Shown: positions 7,514-14,302 of the stretch, piece by piece
Position numbering within the stretch: the first letter of the stretch is position 1
How the letters are laid out: each line of letters starts with the position of its first letter
Assembly (NCBI GenBank): GCA_964017195.1
Contig: OZ024892.1
Location: 5,954,366-6,018,365, forward strand
Origin: Siderastrea radians
Lineage: Eukaryota; Cnidaria; Anthozoa; Scleractinia; Rhizangiidae
Direction: 5' to 3'
Length of the DNA: 64,000 bases
Translations under genes and position numbers: made by a program
Notes under the pieces: model-generated
The model's input: the letters and a program-made list of their open reading frames with translations, nothing else
What the model was told of the DNA's origin: nothing
Databases searched by the model: none

Positions 7514-8490
7514 CTGATGAGCTTCATAAACCGATAAAGCGTAACTTCACCCGGCGGCGGGTAATTGTAAACCATATTGACGAGACATGGTGTTCAGATA
7601 TCGTTGAGATGCAAAAATTCAGTCGATGGAACTCTGGCTACAGATATCTTCTAATGGTTTTAGATGTATTCTCTAAATACGGTTGGATAGTCCCTTTAAA
7701 AGATAAAAAGGGTGAAACAGTTGCTAAGGCATTAAAAACAATATTCAAAGAGGGGCGTAAACCACAATATCTTTGGACAGACAAAGGCAAGGAGTATTAC
7801 AACAAACATGTTAAGGAACTACTTGATAAGAATAAAATAACCTTGTACTCAACTGAGAATGAAGAGAAAAGTAGCGTATGCGAACGATGGAACAGAACAA
7901 TTAAAACCAAAATGTGGAAACAGTTTACTGTTCAAGGTAATACACAGTATTTAGACATGCTACCTAAATTAGTGAAACAGTATAATAACACTAAACACAG
8001 TTCAATAAAAATGACACCCGTAGAGGCTTCAAAGAAAAAGAATGAAGGAACTGTTTATTTCAATCTGTATGGTGATATGGAGCAATTGTCATCTAAGCCC
8101 AAATTCAAGGTTGGTGATAAGGTTAGGATAAGTAAGTATAAAAGAAAAGTGTTTGATAAGGGCTATACACCAAATTGGTCTGAGGAAGTTTTTAAAGTTG
8201 ATGAAATACAACACACCAATCCAATAACTTACAAACTAAAGGATCTCAGAGGTGAAGACATTCAAGGTAGTTTTTATGAACCCGAATTATTAAAAGCAAA
8301 ACAAGAGGTATTCAGAATTGATAAGGTCATCAGGAGAGATTACAAGAAGAAACAAGCTTTAGTGAAGTGGAAGGGATATAGTGATGACTTCAACAGTTGG
8401 ATATCATTCAAGGATTTAAGGGATTATGAAAATTATCTAACATATATTATATCGATTGATACAGTATATGCTGTCTTTTGCTTTTGGTAG
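7438..8490 (+). CDS. Polinton retroviral-type integrase with C-terminal chromodomain
   Basis: The frame is open from 7438. Conserved sequence starts around 7495 (ENWQEKLADELHKP). The DDE triad is D in WCSDIVEM (7597-7599), D in YLWTDKG and E in SSVCERWNRT, the last two separated by 33 residues, as in retrovirus-like rve integrases. A C-terminal chromodomain follows (FRIDKVIRRDYKKKQALVKWKGYSDDFNSW), which in related integrases reads histone methylation and biases target choice. The first ATG (7609) lies four codons after the first catalytic Asp, so initiation there would give an inactive enzyme. Upstream, the frame overlaps the PLA2 gene in -1 with a canonical A AAA AAC heptamer. The last ~20 residues after FKDLRD look unrelated to the domain and may reflect loss of an original stop. 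Confidence 0.9.
   Translation, partial: HKRKARSRDKKRKRPSSEENWQEKLADELHKPIKRNFTRRRVIVNHIDETWCSDIVEMQKFSRWNSGYRYLLMVLDVFSKYGWIVPLKDKKGETVAKALKTIFKEGRKPQYLWTDKGKEYYNKHVKELLDKNKITLYSTENEEKSSVCERWNRTIKTKMWKQFTVQGNTQYLDMLPKLVKQYNNTKHSSIKMTPVEASKKKNEGTVYFNLYGDMEQLSSKPKFKVGDKVRISKYKRKVFDKGYTPNWSEEVFKVDEIQHTNPITYKLKDLRGEDIQGSFYEPELLKAKQEVFRIDKVIRRDYKKKQALVKWKGYSDDFNSWISFKDLRDYENYLTYIISIDTVYAVFCFW
7465..7471 (+). other. Canonical -1 slippery heptamer A AAA AAC between PLA2 and integrase frames
   Basis: In the PLA2 register the codons read ACA AAA AAC. The heptamer A AAA AAC is the one used by several retroviruses for gag-pro shifts. A -1 slip continues directly into the integrase frame, ahead of its conserved N-terminus. 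I did not find a convincing downstream pseudoknot by eye. Confidence 0.45.
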
Positions 8491-8548
8491 CCAAAAATAT
8501 AATTGTTTCTGGCTATCTTATATAAACAGACAATAATATATATATAAT
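8491..8548 (+). promoter_or_regulatory. AT-rich leader of BRO-like gene
   Basis: The spacer contains CTTATATAAACAG and then an AT-only run ending at the ATG (8549). It lacks the TCTAA-ATCATATAA layout of the virion genes and resembles more the leaders of the two replication-side genes downstream. Confidence 0.4.
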
Positions 8549-9559
8549 ATGGATATGTTCACTTATGAAGGAAAAAAACTGAATATTATCAAAAAGGATG
8601 ATGACATATGGTTCCGTGCTAAAACTGTTGCAAGCATTTTGGGATATGAAGATACCAAGAAAGCGATTTTCAAACATGTTGATTCTGAAGATAAAATTAC
8701 ATTAAACGACCTCAAATCTTGGGGGAACGATTCGTTCCCCCTAAAAAATGGGGGGCTCAAATCCAAGGGGGGCGATTCGTCCCCTTTAACACGGAACACC
8801 AGAAACACGATTTTCAAACATGTTGATGAAGAAGATAAATGTTCACTTAAGAGGCTCAAATCCAAGGAGGGCGATTCGTCCCCTTTGACTGAGGTTGGTG
8901 AAAATGACCAAAAATCCAAGAGTAACGATTCGTTACCTTTGACACGGAACACCGGAAACACGATTTATATAAATGAATCTGGATTGTACAGCCTAATATT
9001 GAGATCAAAAATGGATAAAGCTAAAGATTTCCAACGATGGGTTACTAAGGAAGTTTTACCATCAATCAGAAAAACCGGTAAGTATGAATTCAACAACAGG
9101 CCATACAAAATGCTGACATTCAATATTAACACAGAATATGATTTACATAAAAAGGCAGTCAACTTTATTAGAAACAATTATCCTAAAGCAATCCTAATCC
9201 CAACATTAGGTGAAAACCAAATTAATGGTAACATGAGAATAAAATCATACAACATGGGTTATCAGAAGGGAGCTTGTGATCTATTCATTGGAAATATGCA
9301 TTTGAAGTACACAGGTTTTGCAATCGAATTTAAAACACCAACTGGTTATGGAAAGCTTTCAAAAGAACAGGAGATGATGCTACAAGAGTACGAAAACAAC
9401 AATTACAAAATATTAGTCAGCAACGATTATGATGAAATCATTAAAGAAATCATACTTTATTTCCAGGGTGTAAGAATCAAATGCAAACATTGTTCCAGAA
9501 AATTCAAGTCAACAGAAACATTAAAGAATCATTCGAATTACATACACAAACACTTATAA
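8549..9559 (+). CDS. BRO-N domain / PD-(D/E)XK nuclease / C2H2 zinc-finger protein
   Basis: The 336 residues fall into three parts. Residues 1-175 are a BRO-N (baculovirus repeated ORF) domain, from WFRAKTVASILGYEDTKKAI to INESGLYSLILRSK and FQRWVTKEVLPSIRKTG; its middle is expanded by four copies of an 11-residue unit (starting at about 55, 70, 103 and 121). Residues 190-305 look like a VRR-NUC-type PD-(D/E)XK nuclease, with GACDLFIG (D244), AIEFKTPTG (E260-x-K262) and SKEQ (Q274). Residues 312-333 are a C2H2 finger (C312, C315, H328, H333). BRO proteins bind DNA and occur in many large DNA viruses; a role in DNA processing or regulation is likely but unproven. It stands between integrase and polymerase with its own AT-rich leader. 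Confidence 0.82.
   Translation: MDMFTYEGKKLNIIKKDDDIWFRAKTVASILGYEDTKKAIFKHVDSEDKITLNDLKSWGNDSFPLKNGGLKSKGGDSSPLTRNTRNTIFKHVDEEDKCSLKRLKSKEGDSSPLTEVGENDQKSKSNDSLPLTRNTGNTIYINESGLYSLILRSKMDKAKDFQRWVTKEVLPSIRKTGKYEFNNRPYKMLTFNINTEYDLHKKAVNFIRNNYPKAILIPTLGENQINGNMRIKSYNMGYQKGACDLFIGNMHLKYTGFAIEFKTPTGYGKLSKEQEMMLQEYENNNYKILVSNDYDEIIKEIILYFQGVRIKCKHCSRKFKSTETLKNHSNYIHKHL
8719..8943 (+). repeat. Four in-frame palindromic units with CGATTCG core inside BRO gene
   Basis: Imperfect hairpins centre on CGATTCG near 8728, 8774, 8873 and 8927. The arms differ (GGGGGAA/TTCCCCC, GGGGGG/TCCCC, GGAGGG/TCCCC, AGTAA/TTACC) yet mostly still pair. Each encodes a K-S-x-x-N/G-D-S-x-P-L peptide. Part of the neighbouring IFKHVD segment is also duplicated. 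Confidence 0.6.
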
Positions 9560-9586
9560 AGAGAAAAAAATATATAGTATTAATAT
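9560..9586 (+). promoter_or_regulatory. AT-rich leader of AT-hook/zinc-finger gene
   Basis: A-rich run then TATATAGTATTAATATATGG into the ATG at 9587. The TATAGTA...TAATATA pattern recurs, shifted, before the polymerase gene (TTATAGTAATATATAG) and is unlike the virion-gene leaders. Confidence 0.4.
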
Positions 9587-9787
9587 ATGGAACAAATCAA
9601 GAGAGGAAGACCAAAAATATATTTCACTGAAGAAGACAGAAAGGAGGCTTTAAAAAAAAGCAAAACAAAGTACATGCTGAATAAAGAATGGTATTGCAAT
9701 GTCTGCAAAAATGGACGAAATTATACTCTTGCTGGCAAATGGATTCATTTCAAATCAAAAAAACACATCAAAAACGCTGAGAAATAA
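9587..9787 (+). CDS. Small AT-hook / C2H2-like zinc-finger protein
   Basis: This 66-residue protein begins MEQIKRGRPKIYF, containing an AT-hook-like RGRPK core. A charged helix follows, then WYCNVCKNGRNYTLAGKWIHFKSKKH, in which two Cys and two His could form one zinc finger (C-x2-C...H-x5-H). It is probably a minor-groove DNA-binding protein of the element. I recognise the composition rather than a named family. It lies between the BRO gene and the polymerase, with short AT-rich spacers on both sides. Confidence 0.62.
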   Translation: MEQIKRGRPKIYFTEEDRKEALKKSKTKYMLNKEWYCNVCKNGRNYTLAGKWIHFKSKKHIKNAEK

Positions 9788-9867
9788 TACAGTTCAAAGG
9801 ATTCATTCTTGGATCATTTAAATTCTTAACCATACTTAAACGCGGAATGAAAGTCATTTAAAATAAA

Positions 9868-9888
9868 AAACTTATAGTAATATATAGA
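9868..9888 (+). promoter_or_regulatory. AT-rich leader of DNA polymerase gene
   Basis: AACTTATAGTAATATATAGA runs to the ATG at 9889, preceded by an A-rich stretch. It shares the TATAGTA/TAATATA elements with the leader at 9560-9586. Confidence 0.4.
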
Positions 9889-12800
9889 ATGCAAATTAAA
9901 GAATCTAATCATATTAATATGGACAAAGCTAGTTTGAAGAAACTCAGCAAATCACAACTTATTAAATTGCTTCTGAAGCAGGAGAATAAGCAGCCAGTTC
10001 AACAAAAAAGAAGACCAATACCAACACCTCGTAAGAGTGTCAAAGAAATGGTCAAGCAGTATGAAGATAATATTATTCAACCACCAGCAGAGTTCCGGGA
10101 TAATTACAAACCAATTCCTGCACCAAGAACCAAGAAAAATGCTGTAAAAAAACCGGTTCCGACACCAAGAACCATAATAAAGCAAACAGACAAAGCTTTA
10201 AAAGGTTTTGCCAAATCTTATGAAATTAACATAAGAAACAACAGAGATCCGCTTGTTCAAATGCAAAATACACGAAAAGGTGCAGAACATCGTGTAATAA
10301 CTTTGTTAAATGAAATGAAAGGCTTGAAATACGTTGAAACATTGAAAGTCACTTTCGAAAAAATATCAGCTGATGTAATAGTCGAAAAGTCAGCATATTT
10401 CAATAGTACAAGTCAAACAATTATTAACAATACAGAAATCAATGAAGCATTACAAATGTCTAAACAAAATCTCTTAAACCAGATCTCTCGATGGATATCA
10501 GAAGGTTCAGGATGGACAATTAAATCTGTTGATAGTCATTACCTAAACATTGCCAAATACGAACCCATGAAAGGATCCTCTTATATCAAACTTCCTTCTG
10601 AACTGAGAAATTCAAAGAAGGGATTAATAAACATGAAAAATGAGGATAATGAATGCTTCAGATGGTGCCACATCAGACATATAAATCCACAAGAGAAATA
10701 TCCCCAGAGGATTAAAAAAGCCGATAGACAATACGTTGAAAAGTTAGATTACACAGGTGTTGAATTTCCAGTCGGTGTTAAACATTATAACAAAATTGAA
10801 AAGCATAACAGCATCAATATAAATGTATTCGGATATGAAAACAAACAACCGTACCCCATCTATGTTTCCAAAGAAAAGTATGAAGATCATATGGAACTAC
10901 TTCTGGTAACTGAAAAAGAAAACAAGCATTATGTTCTTATAAAGGATTTTAACAGATTCATGTATAACCAAACAAAACATGAACACAGAAAACACTTTTG
11001 TATGCACTGTCTGCAATGTTTCAGTTCCGACAGGGTATTAAGCAACCACAAAGATATTTGCATACAAGTGAACGGCACTCAAGCAATTAAAATGCCCAAC
11101 AAAGACAATAACATACTGAAATTCAACAACTTTCATAAACAGCAACCTGTACCATTTGTTATTTATGCCGATTTCGAGGCTATAACAGAGAAGATTCATG
11201 GATGTCAACAAGACGGTAATAAATCATACACAGAAGCCTACCAAACACATACCGACTGTGGATATGGATATAAGGTTGTCTGCTGTTATGATGACAAATA
11301 TACCAAACCAATACAACTATATAGAGGTGAAAAGGCTGTATACAAATTCATGGAAAATATTTTAGAAGAAGTGAAATACTGCAAAAGAGTAATGAAAAAA
11401 TATTTCAATAAACCATTGAGAATGACTGAAGAGAATGAACAGGAATTCAAAAAAGCAACAACATGCCACATCTGTGATAAAAAATATACTGAAAAAGACA
11501 TTCGAGTGAGAGATCATTGCCATATTACAGGTAAATACAGGGGCTCTGCGCACCAAGAATGCAATCTGAAACTTAGAATAAACCCAAAAGAAATAAAAAT
11601 TCCAGTCATATTCCATAATTTGAGAGGTTACGACAGTCATTTCATTATGCAAGAGATTGGAGCTATTGTTAAGAAACATGCATACAAAAATAATAAAGGA
11701 GAGGAGAAACAAATGAATATCAATGCTATTCCAAATAACATGGAGAAGTATATGGCTTTTATGCTTGGCAATCATCTAACATTTATCGACAGTTTCCAGT
11801 TTATGAGTTCAAGTTTGGATAAATTAGTTAGCAACTTACCAGCAGAAGCTTTAAAGTATACAAGCAAAAGATTCCAAAAAGAAAAATTAAATCTCATGAC
11901 ACGAAAAGGTATTTATCCGTATGATTACATGGACAGTTTTGAGAAATTCAATAAAACAGAATTACCGACTAAAGAAGAATTTTACAGCATATTAAATAAT
12001 GAGCATATTTCAGATGAAGATTATTGTCATGCTAAGAAAGTGTGGAATACATTTCAATTACAAACAATGGGTGAATACCATAATTTATATCTTAAGTCTG
12101 ATATCCTTTTATTAGCCGACGTGTTTGAAAACTTTCGCAAAACATGTCTTCAGTATTACAAATTAGACCCATGCCACTATTTCACATCACCTGGTTTGTC
12201 ATGGGACGCCATGTTGAAGATGACCAATATCAAATTGGAACTAATGACAGACACAGATATGTTTCAATTTATTGAAAAAGGTATGCGTGGCGGGATCAGT
12301 TATATTGCCAATCGATATGGAAAAGCGAATAATAAGTACATGAGTAAATATGATGAGAATATGCCGTCAAAATACATTATGTATCTTGATGCTAATAATT
12401 TATACGGTTGGGCAATGAGCCAATATCTCCCTACTGGCGGTTTCAAATGGTTGACGGAAAAGCAGATTAATAAAATCAATTTAGCTCAGTATAATGAAGA
12501 CAGTAATAAAGGATTGTTAATAGAAGTCGATTTAGAATACCCGAAAGAGTTGCACGATCTTCATAATGACTACCCATTAGCTGCTGAGAGAGTTTGTGTA
12601 AACAATAACATGCTGTCTAAGTATTGTAAAAGAATAGCTGCAAAATATAATATATCGACAGGACTAGTACATAAATTAATTCCTACATTAAGCAATAAAG
12701 AAAAATATGTTCTGCATTACAGAAACCTGCAACTATATCTTGATCTTGGATTGAAAATAAACAAAGTCCATCGAGTGTTAGAATTCAATCAGTCACCTTG

Positions 12801-13647
12801 CCTCAAACAATACATAAACTTCAATACTAAAAAACGTACTCAAGCAAAAAATTCATTCGAAAAAGATTTCTTCAAACTTATGAATAACTCAGTATTTGGT
12901 AAAACAATGGAAAACATAAGAAAGCGTGTTGATGTCCGACTTATCACAGATGAGAAGAAACTATTGAAAATGGTAAGTAAACCAACTTATGTAAACAGTA
13001 AGATCTTCAACGAAAATTTGGTAGCAGTGCATAAAATAAAGGAAACGCTCACTTTAAACAGGCCGGCATATGTTGGAATGTGTATCCTTGATCTGAGCAA
13101 AACATTGATGTATAATTTCCATTATAATTACATCAAAAAAAAGTATGGAGACAAAGCCAAATTATTATTCACAGACACAGACTCATTAACATATGAAATC
13201 GAAGCTGAAGATGTTTACAGAGACTTTTGGAATGACAAAGATCGATTTGACAACAGCGACTATCCAGAAAGCTCGCCGTATTTCGATAAGACAAACAAGA
13301 AGGTAATCGGTAAATTCAAAGATGAAGCTTGCGGTATTCCAATAACAGAATTCGTCGGTTTGCGATCAAAAATGTACAGTTACATAAAAGACAACCAGAA
13401 AGGTGGAAAAACAGCCAAAGGAATCAAAAAGAACATTATAAAGAACAATATCAAACATGCAGATTATAAAGAAGTACTATTTAATAACAAACAAATACAT
13501 CATACCATGAAGACGATCAGAAGTAGCAACCATCAACTCGGAAGCTATGAGCTCAATAAAGTGTCACTCAGCTGTTTCGATGACAAAAGATATATAGCCA
13601 ACAATGGAATCAAAAGTTTCGCTTACGGACATCATTGTATTAAATAA
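9889..13647 (+). CDS. Protein-primed family B DNA polymerase of Polinton
   Basis: This intact 1252-residue polymerase would replicate the element from its ends using a protein primer. The N-terminus has a helical ASLKKLSKSQLIKLLLKQ segment and three P-x-P-x-P-R repeats (residues about 43-48, 75-80, 89-94). A C2H2-like finger lies at about 371-393 (CMHCLQCF...H). The 3'-5' exonuclease shows ExoI YADFEA (D428, E430), ExoII FHNLRGYDSHF (D582) and ExoIII YLKSDILLLAD (D738). Between ExoI and ExoII is a CHICDKKY...DHCHITGKYRG...CN module (526-563) resembling an HNH/endonuclease VII zinc motif. Polymerase motifs are A, YLDANNLYGWAMS (D834), B, NNSVFGKTMEN (~999-1009), and C, TDTDSL (D1096, D1098). 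It ends with SFAYGHHCIK. A second ATG at 9919 is an alternative start. Confidence 0.95.
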   Translation: MQIKESNHINMDKASLKKLSKSQLIKLLLKQENKQPVQQKRRPIPTPRKSVKEMVKQYEDNIIQPPAEFRDNYKPIPAPRTKKNAVKKPVPTPRTIIKQTDKALKGFAKSYEINIRNNRDPLVQMQNTRKGAEHRVITLLNEMKGLKYVETLKVTFEKISADVIVEKSAYFNSTSQTIINNTEINEALQMSKQNLLNQISRWISEGSGWTIKSVDSHYLNIAKYEPMKGSSYIKLPSELRNSKKGLINMKNEDNECFRWCHIRHINPQEKYPQRIKKADRQYVEKLDYTGVEFPVGVKHYNKIEKHNSININVFGYENKQPYPIYVSKEKYEDHMELLLVTEKENKHYVLIKDFNRFMYNQTKHEHRKHFCMHCLQCFSSDRVLSNHKDICIQVNGTQAIKMPNKDNNILKFNNFHKQQPVPFVIYADFEAITEKIHGCQQDGNKSYTEAYQTHTDCGYGYKVVCCYDDKYTKPIQLYRGEKAVYKFMENILEEVKYCKRVMKKYFNKPLRMTEENEQEFKKATTCHICDKKYTEKDIRVRDHCHITGKYRGSAHQECNLKLRINPKEIKIPVIFHNLRGYDSHFIMQEIGAIVKKHAYKNNKGEEKQMNINAIPNNMEKYMAFMLGNHLTFIDSFQFMSSSLDKLVSNLPAEALKYTSKRFQKEKLNLMTRKGIYPYDYMDSFEKFNKTELPTKEEFYSILNNEHISDEDYCHAKKVWNTFQLQTMGEYHNLYLKSDILLLADVFENFRKTCLQYYKLDPCHYFTSPGLSWDAMLKMTNIKLELMTDTDMFQFIEKGMRGGISYIANRYGKANNKYMSKYDENMPSKYIMYLDANNLYGWAMSQYLPTGGFKWLTEKQINKINLAQYNEDSNKGLLIEVDLEYPKELHDLHNDYPLAAERVCVNNNMLSKYCKRIAAKYNISTGLVHKLIPTLSNKEKYVLHYRNLQLYLDLGLKINKVHRVLEFNQSPCLKQYINFNTKKRTQAKNSFEKDFFKLMNNSVFGKTMENIRKRVDVRLITDEKKLLKMVSKPTYVNSKIFNENLVAVHKIKETLTLNRPAYVGMCILDLSKTLMYNFHYNYIKKKYGDKAKLLFTDTDSLTYEIEAEDVYRDFWNDKDRFDNSDYPESSPYFDKTNKKVIGKFKDEACGIPITEFVGLRSKMYSYIKDNQKGGKTAKGIKKNIIKNNIKHADYKEVLFNNKQIHHTMKTIRSSNHQLGSYELNKVSLSCFDDKRYIANNGIKSFAYGHHCIK

Positions 13648-14227
13648 GTTCAACCTAAATTACTAATTCATCCAACATCAGTTCATCATTGGGCGCAGGC
13701 ATTTGTACAGCATTAGGTGTAGGTCTTGGTATCTTTAATCAACCGGAAACAACTTCTGCTCTTTTTATCAAACTGGAACAATTTCTGATATTTTTACACG
13801 AAAAAGTAATTTATTGGTACGTTTTTAATTGGTCAATAGAGATCATATGATATCATGACCTTGGAAAATGGCTGAGTCATTTCCTGTTTTCATCAGACAT
13901 GTCCAGACTTGTTTCTGAGAAAAACTTCCTGCTTTTCCGAGAAAGACTTCCTGTGGTGTGGAATCACGTGATTGAATAATGCGTTGGATGCATCATGAGA
14001 TACAACATATAGTATCCAAATCCAATCAATTCAGCCCATGTAATAAAATACATATAGTTATCCATAAAATGAAACCAGCATCGCAAAAAGAAACTTCCCC
14101 TCTTGATCGCAAAGCGATCAATTCACTGCCTCACAAAAGCTCCGCTTTTGTTCCCCAATGCATAAAAAATGGAGCTATCTAAAAAACATATAGTTTACCA
14201 AAAAAAATTATTTCCATCTAATGGAGT
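13648..14227. other. Non-coding right flank of Polinton
   Basis: I see no convincing gene in these 580 bp. It contains repeated CTTCCTG-type words (13880-13955) and two short perfect hairpins in tandem: GATCGC/GCGATC (14105-14119) and CAAAAGC/GCTTTTG (14134-14150), each with a 3-nt loop. It is the region where the subterminal part of the right Polinton inverted repeat is expected. Confidence 0.5.
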
Positions 14228-14302
14228 AGTAGTTGTAGAGTTGGCTTGGTTTTAGAACACTTTCAAAGAAAGTGGTCTAGAACCGCCAACTCTATAACTA
14301 CT
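14228..14302. repeat. 75-bp imperfect palindrome at Polinton/satellite boundary
   Basis: The left arm (AGTAGTTGTAGAGTTGGC..., then CACTTTC) pairs with the right arm (GAAAGTG..., then GCCAACTCTATAACTACT) over nearly its full length, with only a few mismatches and a 3-nt loop near 14265. Satellite sequence begins immediately after. This could be the terminal part of the Polinton inverted repeat folded on itself, or a separate foldback element. The left end of the Polinton is outside the window, so the terminus cannot be confirmed. Confidence 0.55.

Noticed and set aside
8563..8961. Minus-strand 132-codon frame across the BRO gene
   Set aside because: Produced by the palindromic repeats being readable on both strands; the plus-strand protein has clear domains.
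13979..14182. 67-codon frame right of the polymerase
   Set aside because: No domain, spans the small hairpins, and no leader like those of the other Polinton genes.
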